Source: Chryseosolibacter sp964551035 (GTDB taxonomy: Bacteria; Bacteroidota; Bacteroidia; Cytophagales; Cyclobacteriaceae). From it: 64,000 nt of DNA. Shown here in pieces: positions 21,201 through 27,796 of this stretch; position 1 is the stretch's first letter; the number at the start of each line of letters is the position of its first letter. Both the position numbers and the translations under genes were made by a program. The notes beneath the pieces are model-generated. The model was not told where the DNA came from, did not search any database, and saw only the letters and a list, made by a program, of their open reading frames with translations. The stretch spans positions 1-64,000 of the forward strand of contig CAZKBK010000024.1 of assembly GCA_964551035.1 (NCBI GenBank), written 5' to 3'.

Positions 21201-23154
21201 GGGAAGTAGCAGCACCACGCCAGCCGTATACCTGAATTACATTTTGTTTGATAAAGACTTCAAAGTAGCTGACCTGGGTTTTGATCGCATCGATGAATCC
21301 TGTGGCTTTGATCCGCTACAGGAAGCCACCGTGAGCTTTGACAAAATGGAACTGGAAAGAATCATTGACCGTGTTGGCTATCTGTATGTATATGTGAGTA
21401 ATGAAAGCGAAGGCACTCGTGTGTGGCTGGATGATTTGACTATTACATACAGCCAGTCGCCCATCGTCCAGTTTGAAGATTACTACCCATTTGGGTTGTC
21501 GCAGTCAGAGACAGCCTTTGAGCGTGGTAATGATAAATACAAAGGCACGGTTACAACTGATGGCATAGGATTGAAAGATCTTGCCTTCAGGCAATACGAT
21601 GCAGCAACCGGAAGGTTTGATGCTGTTGACCTACTGGCAGAGCTGCAACTTGATCAAAGTACCTATCAATATGCCGGGAATAATCCAGTAAGCCAGGTTG
21701 ATGTGTTAGGCCTTGACCAGGACGATCATGACAAGGACAAACGCAAGAAGCGCAAAGAAGAGCGAATGGTTAACGGCAAAAAAGTAAAAGTCCATAACGG
21801 TTTTGAGAACAAGCAGCAACGAAGAAGTGAGCGTGCCGCAAATCAGCGCGAAAGGCAACAAGCCCGTGCCGACAGACGTGAACAAAGACAGCAGAGGCGT
21901 GAGGAGCACGCAAAGAATAAAGAAGAAGGTAAAGATGGAGTCCAGGCCAGCAATAATAGTTCTGATCGGGAAAGCGAATCCGGTGACTCGGATGGGCCAA
22001 CCATTGTTTACATAGATGTAAACGGCCCTCCGTATCCGGGTGAAGACAAAGACGAAAGAGGCTTACCTAAGAACATTGTTAACAGCGTTAACAATGGTTC
22101 ACCTGATAGAGTATTTAGTTACTCTGATGACGTAGTAGCATCAGAAACAAATAACACATCATCTACTTTACCAATATCGGTAGTCCGCTCCTATGAGATT
22201 GCGCGGAAAAATCCTGACGTTGAAAGGACTCGCCAGTACTTATACCGAAATCATCCGATCAATGAAGCGAGAGCCTTATACCAGCGAATGCTTATTACCA
22301 GGAATGGTAACTATCAATCGATTTTATTAAAGCAGAACATTGCTGTACTTGCCAATACAACTACAAGTGATGATGTCATTGATCCAGCCAGAGAAGAGAT
22401 CAAGTGCCCGACTTGCCCAAGCGGTTGGGAAGACCTGATTGAATTTAAGCCTCCTAAGAGTATCTATGATAAATTTGCAGCGGAAAATAAGAGGCTCACG
22501 CCAAGTATTCCAAATGTTCCTGGACAAGGTTCTCCGTGGGTACCTACATGGTATGTGCATGAGATTGAAAATGCCAGGGGAAGTAAGATTAATTTGGACA
22601 AGTATTCGGTGACAATTACCGAACTTCCAACAGTCAATGATGACCAAATGACTATTGACGAACTTTTCAACCACATACGGGTATACCTCGATCATTTTAA
22701 CAGTGATGAGATCGCAGATTTCTTTGACTATCCTGATGAGGAATTTGCTGAGAGTGAAAATTGGGAGACAAATGACTATGTAGGGGTAATTAAGGTGTTT
22801 AGAGCGCATCTGAATGCAGTAATGTTTGATGATCTTGCAGTAGTTGCCTCGGAACAAACTGAGAATACTTGGATATTTTCAACTATCCATAGTCCAGCAA
22901 CAGAGAATCATGCAGTAAGTGGTAATAGGCAGTTTGGATTTACAGACAATGGTGATGGCACCTATACAATTTTTACCAGAGGTGCAGATGTTGCAACTGG
23001 TGTTATTGATGTCCTTGCAGGCGAAGCAATCTTTGCGGGAGGAGAAGAGTTATGGAATAACTTTTTGGATAACATTATTGAGTTTGTAAATCAGAACTCT
23101 GGTTCTGCTGGAGATAAACAAATCACGAGTAACCGTTACGACCTTGAACAATGA
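16774..23154 (+). CDS. Giant PKD-repeat/RHS protein, 3' part with DUF6443, RHS cocoon and variable tip
   Basis: About 2126 residues after the gap. In order: six PKD-like units (to ~18245), a DUF6443-type domain (~18250-18640; DGLGRPMQNVAIGQSP, YDAFGREAKKYLPYA), YD/RHS repeats (~18850-21470), the RHS core (DYYPFGL at 21478, RQYDAATGRFDAVD, GNNPVSQVDVLGLD ending 21720), a very basic Arg/Lys/Gln linker (~21721-21960) and a ~395-aa tip. The tip has no motif I can name; it ends with VSGNRQFGF and GTYTIFTRGAD segments. RHS proteins usually encapsulate and release such tips as toxins. Base composition falls near 19860. The stop overlaps the next start (ATGA). Confidence 0.88.
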   Translation, partial: VCVNSTGNTYTTQTGMSDYSWTASGGTINSGQGTDEITVTWDNEGAGSVNVHYTDANGCESTSPGTRAVTVSGLPSPAVMGASGVCANISIPYTTYAEMSNYTWSVSGGEITSGQGTDQVTVLWSNAGTGSVDVNYTDENGCRAATPGTRPVTISARPAPAISGLADACADTPGYQYTTQSDMTNYSWAINGGTITAGQGTHEVTVTWTGTGAGEVSVDYTDANGCSSTAPGIHAVNINVLPVPPVGGPATACENTGGHVYFTQAGKANYSWTVSGGTVTEGQDSDQATVSWHDSGPGSVSVNYTESNGCTALTPTDYPITIHPRAVPTIQGPATACVNTDGNVYGTESGMTNYSWTVSSGAITAGQGTPAVTVVWTATGPGSVTVSYNDANNCEATPATYPVLVHPRPVPAISGPSNTDAGTGGHLYTTDAGMTGYVWDVTGGTIETGQGTNQVAVTWNNPGTMSVTVNYSDANNCEAETPASYPVAVNTTVFIQPHNYIMTIDMMKEGLPAPVDVGDVASDDYVINMAYFDGLGRPMQNVAIGQSPLGHDVVVPVEYDAFGREAKKYLPYARGVRDGRYVPGAVAEQASFYDPNAPAVHVAGDANPWSVTVFESSPLNRVLEQGAPGTAWQPDGINNYTSADHTIKNAYEFNGEDEVLLWTVSYPPSYPLGIVNAGTAESPAYYGANELFKNKTRDEGHHEVIAYVDKLGRTILKRVQAVDGTSAVNDTTYASTYYIYDNFGSLVCVIPPEATKRLGDEYLSASTVARDNFLRRWAFRYQYDHRRRMTIKQVPGAEPVYMVYDNRDRLVLTQDGNQRANNQWLFTKYDMLNRPMMTGIYTHSDTISRDNMNALISTTAFSEDYDGNTTFHGYTNNVFPTDSLEVLTVTYYDNYDFVDDLAGTAYEFVSSHLEGQETTANTRVKGQVTGTKTNVLGTNDFLWGVNYYDDKYRPIQTVATNSRGNGVDRMTSVYDFVGKVLSTKTTTEGHDIARRLAYDHAGRLLETWHGLDSEDSVLLAKNEYNEVGQLVTKKLHSEDLGSTFKQNEDYRYNIRGWLTRINNADLNTNDGGPKDFFGMEFGYNNDLGIGDFTPQYNGNISATKWSANLGLALPYLNEHTQRAYKFIYDPLNRLREANYAAKTGSWSESLGYREAMAYDLNGNILSLYRNSETGTPIDWLTYDYGDVTNRSNQLKSITDQGVITKGFKDGNTTGGDFVYDGNGNLIQDKNKGLGNIKYNSYLNLKEQIDKSTGEKIRYIYNADGVKLAEEIYAPGAQTPSKRTDYVGPFVYENDTLKFIQHEEGKIIIPKPESTDPSPEYQYQVKDHLDNVRLTFTTKQKTDEFKATMEDTGVADYSNPRVQEMAYFGNLFETEIRNVNQWLNHTSNAIGNAVYLDGSETKTIGPYTMLKVYPGDTVRMGAFGKYKNESSYNTMPLATFLVALMNPVQTAAISVDGGAGLTTSSLMDGLIPLLTSKGSSSTTPAVYLNYILFDKDFKVADLGFDRIDESCGFDPLQEATVSFDKMELERIIDRVGYLYVYVSNESEGTRVWLDDLTITYSQSPIVQFEDYYPFGLSQSETAFERGNDKYKGTVTTDGIGLKDLAFRQYDAATGRFDAVDLLAELQLDQSTYQYAGNNPVSQVDVLGLDQDDHDKDKRKKRKEERMVNGKKVKVHNGFENKQQRRSERAANQRERQQARADRREQRQQRREEHAKNKEEGKDGVQASNNSSDRESESGDSDGPTIVYIDVNGPPYPGEDKDERGLPKNIVNSVNNGSPDRVFSYSDDVVASETNNTSSTLPISVVRSYEIARKNPDVERTRQYLYRNHPINEARALYQRMLITRNGNYQSILLKQNIAVLANTTTSDDVIDPAREEIKCPTCPSGWEDLIEFKPPKSIYDKFAAENKRLTPSIPNVPGQGSPWVPTWYVHEIENARGSKINLDKYSVTITELPTVNDDQMTIDELFNHIRVYLDHFNSDEIADFFDYPDEEFAESENWETNDYVGVIKVFRAHLNAVMFDDLAVVASEQTENTWIFSTIHSPATENHAVSGNRQFGFTDNGDGTYTIFTRGADVATGVIDVLAGEAIFAGGEELWNNFLDNIIEFVNQNSGSAGDKQITSNRYDLEQ

Positions 23155-23588
23155 AAGAGATTAAATTAAAACATATTCTTATAGCGGCTTTGATTCCGGT
23201 ATTAGTTCTGTCTTTGGGCATGTCTATAAAAGAGAGTATACGCTTTCAAGAATTGAATCTCATCGGCATAGTGGTTGGGATGTACTATGCCATCCCATCT
23301 GTTTTATTTTCTTTAGGATTGGTTTCTTTACTCAGAGTCTCGAATAAACTGGGGTTGAACTTTATATCAATGTCGTTAATCGGACAGTTGGTACTCTCAT
23401 TGGTATTTGTATTAATGTTTTTGACTCTTTGGGTGTGGTACGATGGAGGCACCTATCATTACTTTGGGAAAGGTTTTTTTGCTCATTGGGCACAAGAGCT
23501 AAAAAGGTACTGGATGGTTGTACTGTACTTTGGTTTGACAGTACCGATTCTGTTAAGATTGTTCATGAAACGAAGAGCAAAAAACTAA
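23151..23588 (+). CDS. Membrane protein, candidate immunity protein for the RHS tip
   Basis: 145 aa with four predicted membrane helices (about residues 8-25, 37-60, 72-98 and 118-136). Its ATG overlaps the RHS stop in ATGA, so the two are translationally coupled. Position directly after a variable RHS tip, small size and low GC matching the tip are the usual signs of a cognate immunity protein. An integral membrane location suggests the toxin acts at or across the inner membrane (inference). No known family is recognised. A strong terminator follows 10 nt downstream. Confidence 0.7.
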   Translation: MKEIKLKHILIAALIPVLVLSLGMSIKESIRFQELNLIGIVVGMYYAIPSVLFSLGLVSLLRVSNKLGLNFISMSLIGQLVLSLVFVLMFLTLWVWYDGGTYHYFGKGFFAHWAQELKRYWMVVLYFGLTVPILLRLFMKRRAKN

Positions 23589-23597
23589 AATGTAACG

Positions 23598-23626
23598 AAA
23601 AGCCCGGCACTCTCCCGGGCTTTTTT
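23598..23626 (+). terminator. Rho-independent terminator after the RHS/immunity pair
   Basis: Stem AGCCCGG (23601-23607) pairs with CCGGGCT (23615-23621), extended by AAA/TTT, with a 7-base loop and a six-T run. It closes the RHS operon. Confidence 0.9.
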
Positions 23627-23645
23627 ACTGCACCATTTTTTGAAG

Positions 23646-23858
23646 CTACTTTTTAGTGATGAAAGCATCGATGAGTTTTTTGATCACGTTCTGGTCTTCC
23701 TCGTCCATGTTCTCAATGGCCTTGAACTGATTGATCAGCTCGGCATCGGTAAGTTTTGTTTTAGCTTTTTCGTCAGAGGTTCCATAGATCAAGAAATCCG
23801 GGCTTACGCCCAAGGCATCGGCTATGAGTTTTAATGTCTCTGCCGGGGCCTGACGCGC
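23646..23858 (-). pseudogene. XRE-family regulator, C-terminal remnant
   Basis: Minus-strand translation ending at TAG (23648-23646) reads APAETLKLIADALGVSPDFL, then IYGTSDEKAKTKLTDAELI and ending KKLIDAFITKK. This is the end of an HTH_3 (XRE) regulator plus its C-terminal tail. The DNA-binding helix-turn-helix is missing: homology stops near 23855, where the plus-strand orphan RHS sequence begins. It looks like a gene cut by insertion or recombination of that cassette. Confidence 0.7.
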
Positions 23859-24847
23859 CGCACGACCGGCTACACAATGCGGCCCCTATCACCATTGATC
23901 AACCCGGATATGTGTATATTTACTTTAGTAACGAGAATGGCGATCTAGTTGAGGTGTTCTTTGACGACTTTGAAGTGGAGCATGTGCATGGGGAAGTGGT
24001 GCAGATGGATGATTATTACCCGTTTGGGGTGGTGTTTAACTCTTACTCGAGCGAAAATGCGAAACCTCAAAATTACAAATCCAACGGAAAAGAGTTACAA
24101 GAAGAATTAAGCATTGGTTGGTATGACTATCAAGCAAGACAATACGATCCCTTCACAGGACGATGGACGACCGTTGACCCGCTATCCGAAGTATCACGGA
24201 GATGGTCACCATACGTTTACTGTTATGACAATCCAATAAGATTCATCGATCCAGATGGCATGCGTGTTGAAGACCCCTATATACTTTTCAATGGAGATGA
24301 AAAGAAAATGGAAGTATGGGACGACAACGACACTCCTGACGACTATAGCGACGACTTCTTATTAAGTGCTAACGATGCAAAGAATGAGGTGGCATCGAAC
24401 TCAAATGGAAAATGGGAGGACGGAGAATATGCAATGGTTGATGATACTGAACCTCACACCCACGGAGATGCGACATCGAACGGTGTGGTGATGGATTCTG
24501 ACAACGGCGCCTACGGAAGCGGGGGTATTTATCGAGCTGAGAATTTTCAAGAGACAACTACCGACAAAGTTAGGACCGGAATGGGTATTCACGCGGGCAG
24601 GGAGAACCAGGATTGGGACACGGGTAGAAAAACTATGGGCTGTATCCGCGTTAAACCTGAGGGCTTCGATGCAATCGGTGATGCAATAGAACAGGAAGGT
24701 GCCTTAACCAAAATTATTGTCCAAAATAATAGGAATTCAGATAACTCCGAAACGGTCAACGCTATTAAACCTGGAGGCCTTTATAGAGCTCAAGCCGAAA
24801 ATGCGCATTTGAACGCTGTTGAAGAATTGTTGAAAATAATAGATTAG
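23834..24847 (+). CDS. Orphan RHS C-terminal cassette with L,D-transpeptidase-like tip
   Basis: 337 aa from the first ATG; recognisable RHS sequence starts about residue 12 (RLHNAAPITIDQPGYVYIYF), so the true start is uncertain and the gene is 5'-truncated. The RHS core is present (DYYPFGVVF 60-68, YDYQARQYDPFTGRW 97-111, YDNPIRFIDPDG 131-142). The tip contains GIHAG (His253) and TMGCIRV (Cys270, Arg272), an H-x16-C-x-R arrangement like the YkuD L,D-transpeptidase active site. It may cut or cross-link peptidoglycan. The core differs from that of the upstream giant gene, so it came from another RHS gene. It lacks a signal peptide, so it is probably silent unless recombined onto a full-length gene. 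Confidence 0.7.
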   Translation: MSLPGPDAPHDRLHNAAPITIDQPGYVYIYFSNENGDLVEVFFDDFEVEHVHGEVVQMDDYYPFGVVFNSYSSENAKPQNYKSNGKELQEELSIGWYDYQARQYDPFTGRWTTVDPLSEVSRRWSPYVYCYDNPIRFIDPDGMRVEDPYILFNGDEKKMEVWDDNDTPDDYSDDFLLSANDAKNEVASNSNGKWEDGEYAMVDDTEPHTHGDATSNGVVMDSDNGAYGSGGIYRAENFQETTTDKVRTGMGIHAGRENQDWDTGRKTMGCIRVKPEGFDAIGDAIEQEGALTKIIVQNNRNSDNSETVNAIKPGGLYRAQAENAHLNAVEELLKIID

Positions 24848-24854
24848 GGAGGAT

Positions 24855-25313
24855 ATGAAAACGATAATTCGTTTTGTATTGTTTGCGTACATCCTTGGTT
24901 GCAAAGCACCTCAAGGGGTTGAGAGTGTGCAGAATGACTATCAGCAATCACTTGAGAAGACATTGCAAAATATTCATTCGACTAATAGTTCAAAACAAAT
25001 TGAACGATCGATTCCCTCAAACAGCCAGGAAGCATTATTCTACTTTTCAATTGACTATAACGACGAACTTTCCGCTGATTTTCGTGCCTTAAGGAAAAAG
25101 ACAGTCGCGCTTTGCCTCGCTGGTGAGATAGGTACCCTTACAAAATACATTTACTTGTCGGAATTTGTAGATGGGTATTTTGCCGAATACTATTTTGACA
25201 GTATGGAAGAGATCATGACCCAACAAGCCGTCCTTGCCTGCCCCATCCTGAGAGGGGACAGTTCAGATAGAACGAGACGCCTTACCGAAATTAAGCAGAA
25301 ATTCTGCAAATAG
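24855..25313 (+). CDS. Predicted lipoprotein, candidate immunity protein for the orphan tip
   Basis: 152 aa with a short lipoprotein signal: hydrophobic residues 4-15 then ILGC (Cys16). It starts 7 nt after the orphan RHS stop and is preceded by GGGAGG about 4 nt before the ATG, a Shine-Dalgarno-like sequence that is unusual for Bacteroidota. The mature part is mostly helical-looking and contains three further cysteines. No family is recognised. A periplasmic anchored protein next to a peptidoglycan-type toxin domain fits an immunity role (inference). Confidence 0.65.
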   Translation: MKTIIRFVLFAYILGCKAPQGVESVQNDYQQSLEKTLQNIHSTNSSKQIERSIPSNSQEALFYFSIDYNDELSADFRALRKKTVALCLAGEIGTLTKYIYLSEFVDGYFAEYYFDSMEEIMTQQAVLACPILRGDSSDRTRRLTEIKQKFCK

Positions 25314-25472
25314 GACTTTCAGTGGAGTCTCAAGACCAGCGGCCCAGCCCATCGCAAGAGTATTTTATACATCACGGTTCCTTAATTGGAGCCGGGCATT
25401 AAGGCTACTTTAGGACTTTATGTAAACAAACGCGGTGGAATTCAAGATTGATGAGGGATGAGTGAGATTCAA

Positions 25473-25661
25473 TTACGGCTTGCAGCGATTACACCGGTTG
25501 ATCTGATTGTGTAACCTCCTTTTCCCGAGCGCAACTCGCTTGTAACTTTTCAGCCGGGCCTCGTCGGGTTGTATGCCGGCGTAAGCTTCGTTCGGGGCTA
25601 ATCCATCGAGTAAGATGTGAGGTCGGTTGTTGAAGTCTTCGGTGAAGGAAGAGTGTTTTAC
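25473..25661 (-). pseudogene. Transposase (integrase-core) C-terminal remnant
   Basis: Minus-strand translation, bounded by stops on both sides, reads FTEDFNNRPHILLDGLAPNE and continues AYAGIQPDEARLKSYKRVAL before the TAA at 25475-25473. The N-x-RPH-x-x-L-x-G-L-x-P-x-E-A-Y-x-G pattern is the end of the rve integrase core in IS3-like transposases. About 60 codons remain; the catalytic residues are gone. Confidence 0.7.
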
Positions 25662-25902
25662 TCACCGGTAAAACAATCTCTGAAGTTTGATGATGCGTTT
25701 AGAAAGAGAAACGTCCAATTTGGCCAGCCTGGACGCCACGCATTGATCCCAGCACCGCTAATTGGACACAGCTCCTCACCGACCTGATGACCCGCATTGC
25801 GAACGGAACTGCGCCTCCCGGCACGGTGGTGGATGGCGGTCTTCCGGGCAGCATTGGTACGGGGAGATACCTTTGCATTGAAACCCTCAGCATCCACAAA
25901 TG

Positions 25903-25937
25903 CCAAACTCCAAACTAGAAACTAGAAACTAGAAACT
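25903..25937. repeat. 7-bp tandem array (CCAAACT/AGAAACT)
   Basis: Five consecutive 7-mers: CCAAACT twice, then AGAAACT three times. It ends 8 bases before the glmS stop codon. Same period as the ACGARRK arrays but a different unit sequence. Confidence 0.85.
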
Positions 25938-25944
25938 ATACCCC

Positions 25945-27780
25945 CTATTCCACCGTCACGCTCTTCGCCAGGTTTCTCGGCTGGTCAACATTGCAACCGC
26001 GCATGACCGCGATGTGGTATGAAAGCAATTGCAACGGAATAACGGAGACCATGGGCATCAGCGCCTCGTGGACGGCGGGAACCTCGATGGTAAACTCCGC
26101 CATGTTCGAGATCAGTTCGTCGCCTTCCGTGACAACGGCGATCACCCTGCCTTTGCGCGCTTTTACCTCCTGAATGTTGGAGACCACTTTCTCGTAGGAA
26201 CTGTCTCTCGTGGCAATGAACGCGACGGGCATTTCCTCATCGATCAACGCGATGGGGCCGTGTTTCATCTCCGCGGCCGGGTAACCTTCGGCGTGGATGT
26301 AGGAGATCTCTTTCAGCTTGAGCGCACCTTCCAGGGCGACAGGAAAATTATAGCCCCGGCCAAGGTAGAGAAAGTTGGCCGCGTCTTTAAAGATGTACGA
26401 TATCTCCCTGATCTGATCGTTGAGCTTCAATGCTTTTTCAACTTTAGCAGGCAGGCTTTCCATTTCCACGAGCAGTTCATGCAGTTTCTCCTCGGTGATC
26501 GTGCCCTTCTTCTGCGCAACGATCAGCGCGATCATGTTCAGTACAATGAGCTGAGCCGTAAAGGCTTTGGTACTCGCCACACCGATCTCCGGACCCGCGT
26601 GCGTGTAGGCGCCGGCATGCGTCGCCCGCGCGATGGATGAGCCCACCACGTTGCAGACGCCGAAGATCACGGCGCCTTTGGATTTTGCAAGTTCGATGGC
26701 CGCCAGCGTATCCGCCGTCTCGCCCGACTGTGAGATCGCAATCAGGACATCGCCCTCGCGAATTACAGGGTTGCGATAACGGAACTCTGACGCGTACTCG
26801 ACTTCCACGGGAATGCGACAGAATTCCTCGAAGAAATATTCGGCGACGAGGCCGGCGTGCCACGACGTCCCGCAGGCCACGATGAGAATGCGGTCGGCGT
26901 TCACCAACTTGTTAAGGTATTGCCTGAGCCCACCCAGGACGAGTCTGCCGGTAGCCGAATCCAGGCGGCCACGCATGCAGTCGCTGATCGACTTCGGCTG
27001 TTCGAAGATCTCCTTCAGCATGAAATGCTCGAAGCCCCCTTTTTCGATCGCTTCAAGCTCCATATCGATGCGCTGGATATAGGGCGTAAGCGGAAGGTTG
27101 GCGGTGTTCTTGATCCTTAGTTCGCCATTGTCAATGATGGCAATTTCCTGGTCGTTCAGGTAGACGACTTCATTGGTATACTCCACAATGGGCGTGGCAT
27201 CCGATGCGAGGAAGAACTCATCTTTCCCGACCCCGACCACCAGCGGGCTTCCCTTCCGGGCCGCCACCAGCAGGTTGGGATCCTCCAGCGACATGATCAC
27301 GATCGCGTAGGCGCCAACCACTTTCGTCAGCGCAAGCCGAACCGCCTCGTCGAGCGTGCAATGCTCATTCTCTTTGATGTCTTCGATAAAGTGAATAAAG
27401 ACTTCTGTATCGGTTTCGCTGAAGAAAGTGTGCCCTTTCTGAATGAGGTCTTGCTTTAGCGCGCTATAGTTTTCGATGATGCCGTTATGAATAATGGCCA
27501 GCTTGCGGGTCGCAGAGTAGTGCGGGTGCGCATTGACGTCGTTGGGTTCGCCGTGCGTTGCCCACCGCGTGTGACCAATACCAACATGGCTGTTCAGGTG
27601 TTTATCCCGGAGGTAGCCCTCCAGTTCGGCCACCTTGCCTTTTTTCTTGTACACATTCAGGCCGCCATTCAACAATGCAATTCCGGCGCTGTCATAGCCT
27701 CGATATTCGAGCCGCTTCAAGCCTTTGATGATAACGTCATGAGCCTGCCGTGGCCCGACATAAGCAACAATTCCACACAT
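25945..27780 (-). CDS. glmS: Glutamine-fructose-6-phosphate transaminase (isomerizing)
   Basis: 611 aa, full length. It makes glucosamine-6-phosphate, the first step toward UDP-GlcNAc and peptidoglycan. The N-terminus MCGIVAYVGPRQAHDVI gives the catalytic cysteine after Met removal and starts the class II amidotransferase domain (with THGEPNDVNAHPH). Two SIS domains follow (ACGTSWHAGLVAEYFFEEF; YLGRGYNFPVALEGALKLKE). The C-terminus DQPRNLAKSVTVE is the conserved end. It lies 16 nt downstream of the DUF4270 gene. Confidence 0.97.
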   Translation of the reverse strand: MCGIVAYVGPRQAHDVIIKGLKRLEYRGYDSAGIALLNGGLNVYKKKGKVAELEGYLRDKHLNSHVGIGHTRWATHGEPNDVNAHPHYSATRKLAIIHNGIIENYSALKQDLIQKGHTFFSETDTEVFIHFIEDIKENEHCTLDEAVRLALTKVVGAYAIVIMSLEDPNLLVAARKGSPLVVGVGKDEFFLASDATPIVEYTNEVVYLNDQEIAIIDNGELRIKNTANLPLTPYIQRIDMELEAIEKGGFEHFMLKEIFEQPKSISDCMRGRLDSATGRLVLGGLRQYLNKLVNADRILIVACGTSWHAGLVAEYFFEEFCRIPVEVEYASEFRYRNPVIREGDVLIAISQSGETADTLAAIELAKSKGAVIFGVCNVVGSSIARATHAGAYTHAGPEIGVASTKAFTAQLIVLNMIALIVAQKKGTITEEKLHELLVEMESLPAKVEKALKLNDQIREISYIFKDAANFLYLGRGYNFPVALEGALKLKEISYIHAEGYPAAEMKHGPIALIDEEMPVAFIATRDSSYEKVVSNIQEVKARKGRVIAVVTEGDELISNMAEFTIEVPAVHEALMPMVSVIPLQLLSYHIAVMRGCNVDQPRNLAKSVTVE

Positions 27781-27796
27781 AGGGTTTTTTTATGTT

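Larger units (their letters stand above)
25314..25944. other. Intergenic region with mobile-element debris
   Basis: About 630 bases hold a transposase remnant (25473-25661, minus strand), an unrecognised plus-strand open stretch of about 70 codons (roughly 25695-25916; reads NWTQLLTDLMTRIANGT), and a 7-bp array just before the end of glmS. No intact gene is seen. Confidence 0.6.

Noticed and set aside
21961..23154. Type IX secretion C-terminal sorting domain on the RHS protein
   Set aside because: The C-terminus lacks the usual short beta-strand CTD pattern and instead carries the variable tip.
25658..25906. Minus-strand 82-codon frame
   Set aside because: No recognisable motif and lies in debris between the transposase remnant and a 7-bp array.
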